Shown here piece by piece: positions 12,301 through 22,394 of a DNA stretch of 64,000 bases. Made by a program: the position numbers and the translations under genes. The stretch lies in contig OY725493.1 in NCBI GenBank assembly GCA_963281255.1, positions 2,355,550 to 2,419,549 on the forward strand, given 5' to 3'. Each line of letters begins with the position of its first letter. Positions within the stretch are counted from its first letter, which is position 1. Below the pieces are notes generated by a model. The model saw only the letters and a list, made by a program, of their open reading frames with translations, was not told the DNA's origin and did no database searches. The DNA comes from Aphrocallistes beatrix (lineage: Eukaryota; Porifera; Hexactinellida; Sceptrulophora; Aphrocallistidae).

Positions 12301-12985
12301 ATATGGAGAATTCGAATTTGAAGTTAAATTAAGCGTATCTCTTACCAATTAAATACCTTGACTCGCTAAATAAATCAGTATTATAACTATTTGTATGGGG
12401 AATTATGGGGTGTACGTACGAATACTTTTGTTCAGGCAGTGTATTTTCATTGCTAAAATAAGACCTTTCATAAAATGAAGCAGTGAAATTTGTTCGTAAA
12501 ACCTATCTATGTGAAAAAGGATTTTCTTGTCTCACAAACAGATAAAAACGAAAACAAGGAATAGTGCTCTCGGCAATCACAATCCGTATTATTAAAGAAA
12601 CAACAACAAAAGTCACAACTTATTAGTTCTTGTATTCATGATGTAATCATGTTAATTGTAATTTGTTACCATTAATATCTAATGAATAGAAGGGGGTTCC
12701 TCTATACGGTTACTATTTCGAAAGGGTAGGTGCATCTAAAAAGTTTGAGAACCACCGACCTAGCTGGTTATTTTAGTCTGAGGATGACATAGCCCATATG
12801 GGGTAACTAGGGAAATTTTAGGTGGGCACTTGCCCACCCAGAATTGTTTGGCCTATAATACAAAGGTATAGGAAGCGCCACTCTACTAAGAAACATCCAG
12901 TGATCAGAACACCTAGCTGCGCCTATGACGTAGCCATAATGCAGACATTTTATTTTATCAGGTCATTTAAATCCTTTTAAAGTAC

Positions 12986-13023
<38 letters not shown>

Positions 13024-13689
13024 ACTAGGAAAAAAATGCTTTCATTTGTTATTTTTCAATTTCTTTAGGATACTCTCTATCTCGAAAATCCCTTCACTCT
13101 CCAACCGGGAGATGAGTTAATATTGAACTGTCTTTACAATACGAAAACTCGGAATGAATTCACTCTAGGAGGATTATCTGCACAGCAAGAGATGTGCTAC
13201 AACTTCCTATATTATTATCCGAGGTTGGATATAACGGTTTGCTCCTCATACTATCAAGGAGCAACTTCCTTTCAATCTGCATTGGATTCTTTCCAATGCA
13301 ACAACGTGAATGTTAATGGCAGTACAACATATACAGACTTGAGTACAAAAGCGAGAAATATAGAATGGACAGACAAGATTGCAAGAACGCTTGAAGTATC
13401 GCAAATGGTAGATACGAATGGCCAAATGGTTTTCTGCGGTCAGAGATTTCAAGTAAACATTCCAAAGCCAGGTGTTGATTACGATGTGTTCCCTTATCGT
13501 TATGACACTTGCGGGAAGTATAACGGGACCTACTATCCAGGAGGAAACACAGCTGACTACTATTATGACTGTAGTACCAATCGGCCTTACTTCCAACCAA
13601 TCGGTCCCACAGGCTCGGCCCCAGCCACTTTTATCTCAGCGGCAACCTTGATTTGGTTGTTGGTCGTTACTATACTAACTCTTGTATAA
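9336..13689 (+). CDS. DBH/MOXD1-like copper type II monooxygenase, four exons
   Basis: Exons by GT-AG sites and reading phase are 9336-9712, 10072-10370, 11057-11643 and 13069-13689; they join in frame to about 627 aa, close to the usual ~610 of MOXD1. Met 9336 is preferred over Met 9270 because it opens directly into a signal peptide (MFETYLILASTIVLQLMVVES) and has a Kozak-type context. A DOMON domain covers about residues 22-150, followed by the two copper-monooxygenase domains. All expected copper ligands are visible: HH in VHHIV and His in VHYNN for CuA, and HSH in LHSHLTG plus Met in DEMCYN for CuB. The TCDEED and GGLS motifs are also kept. The family hydroxylates phenethylamine-type substrates in the secretory pathway with ascorbate. 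The C-terminus is hydrophobic with no charged tail, suggesting a GPI anchor or tail anchor. Substrate unknown. Confidence 0.93.
9769..9974. mobile_element. Probable hAT-like MITE in intron 1
   Basis: Imperfect inverted ends CATACATGCCAACCT and AGCTGGCAAGTATG bound about 205 bp of intron 1. I could not find a clean target duplication, so the class is tentative. Confidence 0.5.
10706..10913 (+). repeat. Family A repeat, copy 7 (internally deleted), in intron 2
   Basis: The GC-rich end is joined to the CAATCAATTCGTTAC end with most of the body missing, followed by CATTAATCGAGTTTTAATAG. The TGACGTCA sites are lost with the deletion. Confidence 0.88.
11961..12441. mobile_element. Tc1-type foldback MITE in intron 3
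   Basis: The ends CACTGCCTGAACAAAAGTAT and its reverse complement are flanked by TA. The inverted arms extend well over 100 bp (around GAATTCGAATTTGAAG). There is no ORF. Confidence 0.9.
12988..13021. repeat. (TG)n microsatellite in intron 3
   Basis: A TG dinucleotide run lies about 50 bp upstream of the last exon of the monooxygenase gene. Confidence 0.95.
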
Positions 13690-13751
13690 GCGATTGAAGC
13701 TTAATTATGTTTGTATAATAGGATTAGTTGTAGGTTAGGATAGAACACAAA

Positions 13752-13757
13752 AATAAA
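13752..13757 (+). terminator. Likely poly(A) signal of the monooxygenase gene
   Basis: AATAAA lies about 63 bp after the stop codon, with a GT-rich stretch following it (GTGTTGGTGTGG), the normal layout of an animal cleavage site. Confidence 0.75.
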
Positions 13758-14213
13758 GTGTTGGTGTGGAGTATGTGTGTGTGTACAATCCACTCCTTTT
13801 ATAAATTAATAGGATGTCTTATACTCAGGTGTGGCAATATCTTTAATAATTTATCTCATACTGCCTTAAAGTTTAAAAAAATTCTGGAGGGCAAGGCCCA
13901 CCAGATCCCCTTATTGGTCGCTTGGTACTCTCGTTAATTCTGTCCAGGAACCCACGACAGATTGATATCGGAGGCAAAACTTTCCGTCTATGCGGTGGAC
14001 ACTGGACATTATTCTTATAAACTACAGTAACACTCGATTAAATTAAAGTTCACTTAAGCAACCAATTCTCTCCATGCGCGAGACAGTAAAGTACTCGAGA
14101 ACCACAATGTAACTACCTAGGTCGATTTCATTAAGACCGGTTGAAGTTAACTATTACTTACAAAAAAGTATAAAACAGTTAAGTGATAAAGTTGAGTTGC
14201 AGTGACTGTGGAG
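13758..14213. other. Convergent intergenic spacer
   Basis: This lies between the plus-strand monooxygenase and the minus-strand coiled-coil gene. A MITE-like motif (ACACTCGATTAAATTAAAG, near 14029) is the only structure noticed. Confidence 0.4.
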
Positions 14214-14819
14214 TTAGGATAGAGAAGGATTGCGGGAATGAATTGAAGAGCTTCTACTCGAGGTTGGGGGGAGGATGGGCAGTCTTTGTTTTTGAGAGAA
14301 AGAAGAGCACCTTGATAGATCTTGAATGCTTCGATCTCGACCGAATCTGTCTTCTAGCTTCTGATATTTTTCTAGAATCATGTTTCGTTCCTCCTTCGTC
14401 TTGCTCAGAGCACTAGTAAGCAGCTTGTTCTTGTCGAACATTTCTTTCAATTTTAGCTCTCGCTCCTCTATGACACACTGCATCGAGTCGAGTTGATCTT
14501 CATAGTTCTTACACAGTGTGTCCTCCTGAGACATTCCCTTCCTAAGGGAATACACAAGCTTCAGATTGTCAAGCTGCTCCCATAACTCTGCATTCTCTAA
14601 ATTTAGGTCTTTCATTAATTTTTTATTGTAATCGAGGTCTTTTACTAAGGCTTCTCCTCGAGAAGTTTCTGATTGCCTAAGTTTTCGCTTCCTCTCATCA
14701 GCTGACACTTGGAGCAGAGCTATCAGGGAGTTACCCAGGTTCTGTATGTTCAGCCCTCCTCTGGCATGCTTTATACCGGAAAGGATTTCCTCCAAATCTT
14801 TTCCATCCCTGACTTCCAT
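14214..14819 (-). CDS. Coiled-coil protein, unknown
   Basis: An intronless frame of 201 aa ends in TAA. From about residue 45 to 165 it is rich in E, K, L and D with heptad spacing (KKLMKDLNLENAELWEQLDN, EERELKLKEMFDKNKLL), so it should form a long coiled coil. The last 35 residues are Ser/Arg/Pro-rich (PPTSSRSSSIHSRNPSLS) and look disordered and phosphorylatable. The ATG at 14819 lies 205 bp downstream of the HAP2 stop on the same strand. I do not recognise the family; centrosomal or ciliary coiled-coil proteins are one possibility. An upstream exon cannot be excluded. Confidence 0.75.
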   Translation of the reverse strand: MEVRDGKDLEEILSGIKHARGGLNIQNLGNSLIALLQVSADERKRKLRQSETSRGEALVKDLDYNKKLMKDLNLENAELWEQLDNLKLVYSLRKGMSQEDTLCKNYEDQLDSMQCVIEERELKLKEMFDKNKLLTSALSKTKEERNMILEKYQKLEDRFGRDRSIQDLSRCSSFSQKQRLPILPPTSSRSSSIHSRNPSLS

Positions 14820-15024
14820 TTGTAAGGACTAGAATGGAATGCTAAGGAAATATAAATAACTCCTTATGAAATATCAAGTTAGATCCCTGTTTTCTCATTT
14901 TAAAATGTGTCAGAAATGTTACTCATTTCGAAAGAATAATTTCATCAACTCAGCGAACTCGCTATTATCATACGTAGGTATTATACGGATGTTATACATC
15001 GGAGGAAGATAGGAAAGAAATTCT

Positions 15025-17844
15025 CTAACTGAGGTAGGGAGGAGGCTTGTCCACGGGTTCCTGGTTGAGACACAAGTACTCAGGGGCTAGTGAGACCATT
15101 TTGAGAGTTTCATCAGAACTCAACTCGATCAAATAATCGGTAGGAAGGAGCGAATTGGAAACAGGAAGCAGAATCTGCACATCATCAACCTGTTTATAGA
15201 ACTGAGTTGGATATTCTTCCACTGAGAAGGAGAGTCTACCTCCATTCCTCTCCTCCCCACGCAGCCTCCCCTTGAGAGAGAATGCGCTGCCGGGAGAAAT
15301 GAGCGAGTTAAGAGGTCGGCGTGTGCCACACACTATATTAATGTAGAGAGGAGGGGCAGACGCAAGGAGCTCTTCTAGCCTGTCCACATGAGAAAGGTCG
15401 TTTTCAGACTCAGAGCTTGAATCGGAGTCAGATAGAAGCAAGTGTTTGTGGTTCTTATACAGCTTCTCAAACTCCTCACTATCTGCCTCGGGTAGGTAGA
15501 GTGATTCGAATTCTTTGAATAATTTCTTTTCCAGCCTCCGTTTCCTAAAGTGGAAGAACAAATGTCTCAGGCACCAGAATGCCGGGATGTAGCAGCAGTA
15601 GAGGAAGAAGCAGAGCCCCCTCAGCAAGGCCACGATGCTCAGGCGGGAGTTCACCATACAGGTGCAGTTGTACGGATCATCCCACCAGGCCTTGTTGACG
15701 GGAAGCCCGCTGCGTAGCCGTGTCCTCATCTCGCCCCTGTACTTGCTTCTCGCCTCTTTCGCTCCGCCGCACAGCCCGTTGCAGTAGGAAGGCCGGATGA
15801 AGGCCGAGTTTTTGTGAGCCCTGAATGACCCCATGCTCTTCTCTTCGCGACTGCGCAGCTTGAGACAGAGGATGTGGAAGTTCTGGTAGAGATAGGAGCA
15901 GAGGTTCTTCAAGGCGTAGAGCAGCATTTTCAGCTCAGGAATGCTGAACTCGCCGTTCACTACCATTTTGTACACGCGGATGAAGACCAGCATGATGCAG
16001 CTGATCCCGCAGATGCAGACCAGGCAGATGAGCGGGAGGAACCGAATCACGTTGACAAGAAAATTCTGAATTCCCCCGAATAGCGCGCCCTCGATAGCAG
16101 CCACGGCCCGGTCAATGAACTGGCCCACATCGTCCCAGCTCGTGTAGCTGCCGCCCAGTGCGATGTCCACCTGACTCACGTCGCTCTCATTCACGCAGAA
16201 CTCCGACAAGTAACGAGCAAAGGTCATGTTGCTCCTGGTAGCGTTCCCGCCAGCGGACTCATCGGAGGAAGGGAGGGAAGAGTTGGCTCGGGTGAGGTTC
16301 CCACAGGAACAAGGGCAGTAAGCAGTGCAGAAGCAAGTGGAATACGTCTCAAAGCTGAACTCGATCTCGTGCAACAGGTGCCCCTGCCTGTTTCGGAGAT
16401 AGGCAGTGCACTGGTTCTCCCGGAACAGGGGGTGGTGCGAGTAGATGGTGTAGTTGACTGACACCGAAGCCCCGGGGTTCAGGGTGAGTATCCTCCCATG
16501 CGGGAGCTCGATCCCCGGGGAGCACTTGTACACGCCCAGGTGGTACGAGGCGGTGAGGTTCCCCTCATTCAGCACCAGCAGCATCGCGTTACCATGCTGT
16601 GTGAGAGCTTCGAAGTCCTCCACAAACGCAGACACTATCCGCGCCTGTGAGTTGTGGATCACGAACTGGAGCTCGTCCGCACTCAGGGTGAGGACCAGTT
16701 GGGAGCGGCCCAGGTCTTGGTTCTCAAACTGAACCCTGTAGTCCTGGAGATCCCCCGGGTTGTCGGGGGGCGGTACCAGTTTGCCGTAGTAGGAGAGCAG
16801 CCCGCTGAAGGAGCGGCCATTCCGTCTTCTCCGGTTGTTCACTGCCCAGATGTCCTCCGCTTGGTTGAGGAGGCAGCTACCGTTGCGGAGGGAGCAGAAC
16901 TGCTCCTGATGCCTGAACGCTTGGAACCAAACTCCCACCTTGTTGCACTGAGTCCCAGACAGGTCCACCTGCTCCCTGTCCAGCACCAGCCAGTCGCCCT
17001 GGCCTCGCCGCAGCTCCTCGGAGCCGCCGGCGCTGGCTGGGTCCGGCGCGAGCAGAAGTTTGGAGTGGAGCGAGAAGAAGTGCGCCTTCGGAGCGAACTC
17101 TCCATTCAGCTCCACGCGCACCTGTCCGTCAAGCAGGGAGCGCCGTGAGAGACTGGGCCCCACCACCGCCTCTCCGACCCGGCGCCACCCCTCCTCGCCC
17201 CGCTCCGTCACGACCACGGAGATGTTGAAGAGGATCTGGGGCGCCAGGAACTCGAACACGTGCAGGAAGACAGGGTGCAGCCGCATGCAGTGCGCAGACT
17301 CGGACACGCCGATCAGGCCGCACTGCAGCTTGGAGCGCGCCCACTGATGGCTCTGCTTCAGTTTCTCCCAGAAGCCGCACTTGCAGCAGCGCCCGTGAGA
17401 GTCGGGCACTTTCTGTCCGTCCAGCACTGCGGTCCCGCACACCTCCCGGCCGCTGTAGATGTTCTCGTCGCAGCCGTTGAAGTAGAGGACCTCCTCGCGC
17501 GGTTTGTAGTTGACTCGTCCTATCTTGCGCAGCTTATAGGACACCAGAGATCGGGACTTAGAGATGGAGATGCGGATCGGTTTCTTCAGTAGGGAGGTCC
17601 CATCCTCTCCTGCCACCTTGGACACCAGCTGAGATTCCAACTTCTCACCTCCCCCTCCTCCCGAAGGGACGGACACGGCTATGACCAGCTTCTTCGAGCA
17701 GGGAGATCCATCCCGCCTCTTCACTTGAGTGCCTCTGCCTAGGATGCAGGTCTCTAGGGAACTCTTGGCGATCAAGTCGAAACAAACACACGCTGGAGAC
17801 AAGAGTAGGAAGTATAACAAACAAAGTTTGATTGATGCAGTCAT
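15025..17844 (-). CDS. HAP2: HAP2/GCS1 gamete fusion protein
   Basis: This 939-aa single-exon gene encodes a type I membrane protein. It has a signal peptide (residues 1-21, MTASIKLCLLYFLLLSPACVC), a Cys-rich ectodomain and a transmembrane helix at about 597-622. The HAP2/GCS1 signature region is at about 460-515, including ENQCTAYL and the Cys-dense STCFCTAYCPCSCG. HAP2 is a class II fusogen that merges gamete membranes, usually on the male gamete. The cytoplasmic tail of about 315 aa has a second Cys/aromatic hydrophobic stretch at about 735-755 (LCFFLYCCYIPAFWC) followed by basic RKRR, then an acidic Ser run (SDSDSSSESE). Base composition is much more GC-rich than the flanks. It sits 194 bp downstream of SMARCD and 205 bp upstream of the coiled-coil gene. 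Confidence 0.95.
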   Translation of the reverse strand: MTASIKLCLLYFLLLSPACVCFDLIAKSSLETCILGRGTQVKRRDGSPCSKKLVIAVSVPSGGGGGEKLESQLVSKVAGEDGTSLLKKPIRISISKSRSLVSYKLRKIGRVNYKPREEVLYFNGCDENIYSGREVCGTAVLDGQKVPDSHGRCCKCGFWEKLKQSHQWARSKLQCGLIGVSESAHCMRLHPVFLHVFEFLAPQILFNISVVVTERGEEGWRRVGEAVVGPSLSRRSLLDGQVRVELNGEFAPKAHFFSLHSKLLLAPDPASAGGSEELRRGQGDWLVLDREQVDLSGTQCNKVGVWFQAFRHQEQFCSLRNGSCLLNQAEDIWAVNNRRRRNGRSFSGLLSYYGKLVPPPDNPGDLQDYRVQFENQDLGRSQLVLTLSADELQFVIHNSQARIVSAFVEDFEALTQHGNAMLLVLNEGNLTASYHLGVYKCSPGIELPHGRILTLNPGASVSVNYTIYSHHPLFRENQCTAYLRNRQGHLLHEIEFSFETYSTCFCTAYCPCSCGNLTRANSSLPSSDESAGGNATRSNMTFARYLSEFCVNESDVSQVDIALGGSYTSWDDVGQFIDRAVAAIEGALFGGIQNFLVNVIRFLPLICLVCICGISCIMLVFIRVYKMVVNGEFSIPELKMLLYALKNLCSYLYQNFHILCLKLRSREEKSMGSFRAHKNSAFIRPSYCNGLCGGAKEARSKYRGEMRTRLRSGLPVNKAWWDDPYNCTCMVNSRLSIVALLRGLCFFLYCCYIPAFWCLRHLFFHFRKRRLEKKLFKEFESLYLPEADSEEFEKLYKNHKHLLLSDSDSSSESENDLSHVDRLEELLASAPPLYINIVCGTRRPLNSLISPGSAFSLKGRLRGEERNGGRLSFSVEEYPTQFYKQVDDVQILLPVSNSLLPTDYLIELSSDETLKMVSLAPEYLCLNQEPVDKPPPYLS

Positions 17845-18038
17845 AAGTTCGGTTTAGTCTTACACAATCATATTTTTCTCAAATAAATGAACTCGCGAGA
17901 AGAAACCAGATGGAAGGAGACTGCATTTTGATTGGACAGAATTAAGTCAATTAAGAAGGAATGGATTTTGAAACCTTTTGAATTTATAAAGTGAAATTAG
18001 TAAATATATTAATTAATTTCAATCACATTAAATTTGCA

Positions 18039-19538
18039 TCAATTGAATGATGAATTTCTCACAGTCTTCTCAATCTCTTGCTTCCTGCTGTGCACTTTGA
18101 GGTAGATGTACTTTCGGACGGCATCGGACGTCCAGTCCCCCTGGTAGCTGTCGGATCCTCTCTCCGCATCCGGCTTCCTGTCCAGCTCCTGCATCACTTT
18201 CAGGTCCCGCGTCTGGGAGGCCATCCAGTCGGAGAGGAAGCGCCGCGGCTGCTGCGCGTAGGCCAGGAAGAACTCGCGGCTCTGTCTCAGGTTGCTGATG
18301 TGCTCGATCTGCTCCCCGATCATCTGGTCCAGGGTGGCGATGTCCTGCTGCGGGTGGTTGATGTTCTGGATGAACTGCTGCACCATGGAGTACGTGGGGT
18401 CCTCCAGCTCCACGTCGATGTCGTAGACGGAGAACTGCTTGTCCAGCGCCTCGCGACTGATCATGTAGTTCACCACGATGGGGTCGGGGGCGCTGAAGTG
18501 CGGCTGGAGCGCCTCCAGCAGCTGAGAGAACTTGAGCGTGTCCACGGAGAAGATGGCCCTGAGTCTGTCGTCCAGGTTGATCACCTCCTTGTTGTGCGCG
18601 TCCTGCAGGCCCTGCGTCTTCACGTAGTTCCACAGGGCCAGCAGCACCCCCTGCTGGCTCTGGATCTGAGTCCCCAGCAGGCCGGCCAGCATGGGCTGCA
18701 GCTGGAAGCGCGGCGGGTCGTAGAGCACCTGCAGCAGGATGTCGCACTTGACGGGGCGGTAGTCGCACATCCTCTTCACCACGATCCCGTCCTTCTCCTC
18801 CTGCGGGCTCTCCTTGCGCTGCCAATCCAGCAGGTGCGAGTCCGGCCCGAACAGCTCGCTGTCCAGCTCCAGGATGACGCTCCGGAAGAAAGTGGAGAAC
18901 TTGGCCTTCGGGAGGCTAGCCTCGTCCGTGTCGGGGGAACCCGGGTCCAACAGCTTCCCCTCTATCTTCAGCTCCCACTGCAGGTTGTCCGCGGGGGTGG
19001 CCGGCTCGATGTAGCTGTGACTCACGTACATGCGCAGCTTGCGGGGCAGTTTGTAGCTGTTCTTGTCCTTCACGTTGTGCTCCAGCTGAGTTTTGATGCG
19101 CTGCAGAATCCCGTCCAGTCGCTTCTCCAGCATCAGCAGCTGGTGGTAGTTCTCCCCCTCCGGGACGAAGGAGCGGATTTGTCTGGGGAGGACGCGGTCC
19201 GAAGGCTTGTATCGCTTGGACCTCGGCATCATCACCTGACCGGAAGGCATTCGTGGCATCCCCTTCAGCTCCAGTCCGTGGGAAATGGGCGGCTTCCTCT
19301 TGACGCCGGTGTGGGTAGCTGAGGTTGCAGAGGACAGAGGGTGCATATTGGACACAAGGTTGGAAGAGTAGTCATGAGGGGGGTAGGAGAGATTGTTGGG
19401 CAGGAGGGGGAGACGTGGGGGCTGGTTAGATCCGGGAATGGGCGGTCTTCTCATTAAGCTAGTGGGGAAATTCGGCATAGCTCCTCCCGACGGAACACTT
19501 GTGGATGGAGGGAAGGGTTGATTCGGGTAAGATGCCAT
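18039..19538 (-). CDS. SMARCD: SWI/SNF subunit SMARCD/BAF60
   Basis: This intronless gene of 499 aa has the usual family length. It has a Pro/Ser-rich N-terminus, then the conserved basic stretch (MPRSKRYKPSDRVLPRQIR), an N-terminal core with RKLRMYVSHSY, and the SWIB/MDM2 fold at about residues 274-352 (FQLQPMLAGLLG through LQPHFSAPDPI). The C-terminal coiled coil follows (IGEQIEHISNLRQSREFF, about 415-440). SMARCD links the BAF chromatin-remodelling complex to transcription factors in the nucleus. GC content is high, and no intron interrupts a gene that is usually multi-exonic in animals, so retroposition or intron loss is possible. The ATG 19538 gives the expected MASYPNQP start. It stops in TGA. 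Confidence 0.97.
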   Translation of the reverse strand: MASYPNQPFPPSTSVPSGGAMPNFPTSLMRRPPIPGSNQPPRLPLLPNNLSYPPHDYSSNLVSNMHPLSSATSATHTGVKRKPPISHGLELKGMPRMPSGQVMMPRSKRYKPSDRVLPRQIRSFVPEGENYHQLLMLEKRLDGILQRIKTQLEHNVKDKNSYKLPRKLRMYVSHSYIEPATPADNLQWELKIEGKLLDPGSPDTDEASLPKAKFSTFFRSVILELDSELFGPDSHLLDWQRKESPQEEKDGIVVKRMCDYRPVKCDILLQVLYDPPRFQLQPMLAGLLGTQIQSQQGVLLALWNYVKTQGLQDAHNKEVINLDDRLRAIFSVDTLKFSQLLEALQPHFSAPDPIVVNYMISREALDKQFSVYDIDVELEDPTYSMVQQFIQNINHPQQDIATLDQMIGEQIEHISNLRQSREFFLAYAQQPRRFLSDWMASQTRDLKVMQELDRKPDAERGSDSYQGDWTSDAVRKYIYLKVHSRKQEIEKTVRNSSFN

Positions 19539-19837
19539 GCTAACACGACATTTAAGATATTATGTACAGTTTTTAATTATTAGTCCAGGTGATATGTATA
19601 AAAGACCCCTCATAATGTACATTTTATCAAAACCCCCAGCGTTTTAACATGTAAGATTAACACATACTACGTACATATGTTAACATGTGGAGAAACAATA
19701 AGTAAAAGCAAATCATTTCAAGATGTCGGATATGCTACCATAATTATGCAAGTATTTTTATGCCAAAATGATTAGAATCATTAAGGATAAATTTAATATA
19801 TTAACAACTACAAAGGGGAATTAAAATAAGCAAATCA

Positions 19838-19902
19838 GCGGCCGTATTCACTAAGAACTTAAGATCGATCTTAGTGCTTAAGATCTTAGTGAATACGGCT
19901 GC
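19838..19902. repeat. 65-bp near-perfect palindrome
   Basis: GCGGCCGTATTCACTAAGAA pairs with TTCTTAGTGAATACGGCTGC-type sequence across a central GATCGATC. This is a small foldback element in the upstream region of SMARCD. Confidence 0.8.
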
Positions 19903-20301
19903 AGTCTTTTAAGAGGAAACCTAAAAAGGGGTATCATCCCATGAAATTTACATATATTAAATAAGTTCATCCGCATGCGGATGTACGTCTATCCGCATGC
20001 GGGTATCGCATGCAGAAACAAATAATTACTAAATTAAATCCTTTCAATATGTGTGGTACTCTACAGGTATTCATGACTTAGATCTCTTTTCGCACCAAGG
20101 AAATGGCTGTAAATTTAGCAATTAAATATACTGGTTCTCTTTTCTGCAATCACCTATCTCATTAACTATCCACAAGGCTACACATTCTGTAACAAAATAT
20201 ATATGATCATCAGGGTCGGCGCAACAAGGTTTCCTGGGTGTCCGAACACCCACTGCCTTAAGCAAAGAATTGTAACAACATTATAATGTAGATTGTATTA
20301 C

Positions 20302-21375
20302 GTTCTGCGCCAAGTAAGAGTTCCTACTTGGCGAAACAATTATTTATTGAAATATTTCCATTTAGCGCTGCGCAAAGTAGAAAATAGGAATATATTTCAT
20401 TCAAATACTGTTAAGGTGAACAAATTTTTGGATATATCTTTTGAAAATCATACAGCTAAAGTGTAGAGAAACGGATGTACCATTATTTGGCAAATATATT
20501 CCATTCATTCCATTGGTTGCCAAAATGATGTTACCGAAAAATATACAATTTAATTGACAGAATAAGATTACATCCGTCTCTACAGTGCTTTATTTTAATT
20601 ATTTATTTACGCATTCAAAACTGCCCATCTTTGAGACTTTCAAATCAATTCTTTATTTCCATGTAAATATAATCCTGTGCAACCTAACATAGGTCATTGA
20701 TCATAATTATTATATAAGATGGTGACTAATGACACAAAGTTGATAATGTCACTCTTAACAATAATTATTCGAGTTAAAAGATTCAAACTGAGAAATTTCA
20801 GTGTATAGCTAACGAATTTGAGATCAGATATCAAGTATCTCTATGATTTGATTGCAAAGTCTGTCAAAAATAGGGCCATTTTAATAGTATTTATACATTT
20901 CTTGATTAATAAAATATGTTCCCATACTTTCCATATGCAACCCCGAAATAAATTGTAAATACAGTGGAACCTGTATATAAAGACCACCCAAGGGACTGGA
21001 CAAAATTGGCCGTTATACACGGGTGATTGTCGTAATCCCCAAAAAGTATCAACGTAGTGCAATAAATAACAAGTTTTTAGAAATCCGTTCCTTGAAGTAA
21101 TTACATGAAACTTGTTTATCGTTCGTAACAAGTCCTGTAATGAACACATAAAAAGGTGAAAAAGGTGATGGCCGTTATACACAGTTTTAGGGTCAGTAAG
21201 GGACTACAAACGGGTGGCCGCTGGCCGCGTTGAGCAGGTGACCGTTATATAGAGTGGTCGTTATAGCAGGTTCGACTGTAAATGTAATTCCTACTTTGTG
21301 CAGCACTAAGTAGGAATATTTCAAAAACTCCAACTTTGTTGCGCCAAGTAGGGATATTCTTACTTGGCGCAGAAC
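20302..21375. mobile_element. Nested element with ~90-bp inverted ends
   Basis: GTTCTGCGCCAAGTAAGA at the left returns as TCTTACTTGGCGCAGAAC at the right, with further pairing through GCTGC(G/A)CAAAGTAG. ATTAC occurs at both outer edges. It contains the MITE at 20962-21278. Confidence 0.8.
20962..21278. mobile_element. pogo-like MITE, third level of nesting
   Basis: The ends CAGTGGAACCTGTATATAAA and TTATAGCAGGTTCGACTG are flanked by TA, and GTGACCGTTATA-type words repeat inside. The small minus-strand ORFs in it are not credible genes. Confidence 0.85.
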
Positions 21376-21789
21376 ATTACTACGACGGTAAGGCATGAAA
21401 TCTGGATCTTGCTCTTAGAAGTGTATCTCCTTTATTAAATGTGAAGCTATGATACTACGATTTTAGTCGAAACATAGGATATCCAGGCTTATCCCCTTCC
21501 CGTCCCGTCTAGGTTTTAGTTACAACCAATTTTTCTGAAATACTACAATAAACAACACATTTGTTTAGAAAAAATTAGCCATGCGCCCAAGTTCAATCAG
21601 TGCGTGTCCTAAAGTATTTTTAATATATCATTTTCCGGCACTAGAAAACTATTACTTATTCTGATAGCTGAGGTTGTAGGTATTTCGAATTTTAGTTCTT
21701 ATTTTGAATTTTACTACTACATCAGCTCTTACAGTCGAACCTCATTAATGACCAATTGACCACTTAATAAGACGGGCATTTGCGCAGAA

Positions 21790-22394
21790 GGGAGTCCGAC
21801 AATTCGCAAAACGACAACTCGCAACGCCGACAATTCGCAACGTGAAGACTTATGAACATTTTGATTAATTAGTTTCAATTATAAGTTTCCTTTAAAATGG
21901 TTTCATTAGATGGGTACAACAACCCCTGTGAAATGAAAACATCAAGGTGTATTATGTACGATAATTCGCAACATGACTATCCTCATAAAAGCTACTACTT
22001 TATTATTCCTTTTAATAAGCGAAGTCAAGTATTTAACTATTTATTAACAATTCTTCTCTATTTCCCATAAATGTACCCTCCTTCGATTAGCTTCTCTGCA
22101 CCTCTCTGAGACCTGGTTAGTCTGAAAGACGGGTGGTGTACTCCTACCATAATAAAATGTGTTTGAGTTCAAAAAATAGAGTATTTTGACGACAATCACG
22201 ATCTTTTTTATTAATTATAGAGATCTACATAATACACCTTGATGTTTTCATTTCACAGTGGTTGTTGTACCCATCTAATGAAACCAATTAAAGGAAAACT
22301 TATAATTGAAACTAATTAATCAAAATATTTATGAGTCTTCACGTTGCGAATTGTCGGTGTTGCGAATTGTCGTGTTGCGAATTGTCGGACTACC
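21790..22394. mobile_element. Foldback element with 9-bp target duplication
   Basis: This 605-bp element has arms of about 180 bp, starting with GGGAGTCCGACAATTCGC and ending GCGAATTGTCGGACTACC. CGACAATTCGCAA is repeated tandemly at the tips. TGCGCAGAA is duplicated exactly at 21781-21789 and 22395-22403. A 9-bp duplication fits a Mutator-like element better than hAT. Confidence 0.9.

Noticed and set aside
15874-17592. Several ORFs antisense or out of frame to HAP2
   Set aside because: They are low-complexity Arg/Ala/Glu-type shadows of a GC-rich coding strand with no motif.
18070-19322. Long ORFs of 251 and 414 codons overlapping SMARCD
   Set aside because: They are alternative-frame and antisense shadows produced by the high GC content of the SMARCD coding sequence.
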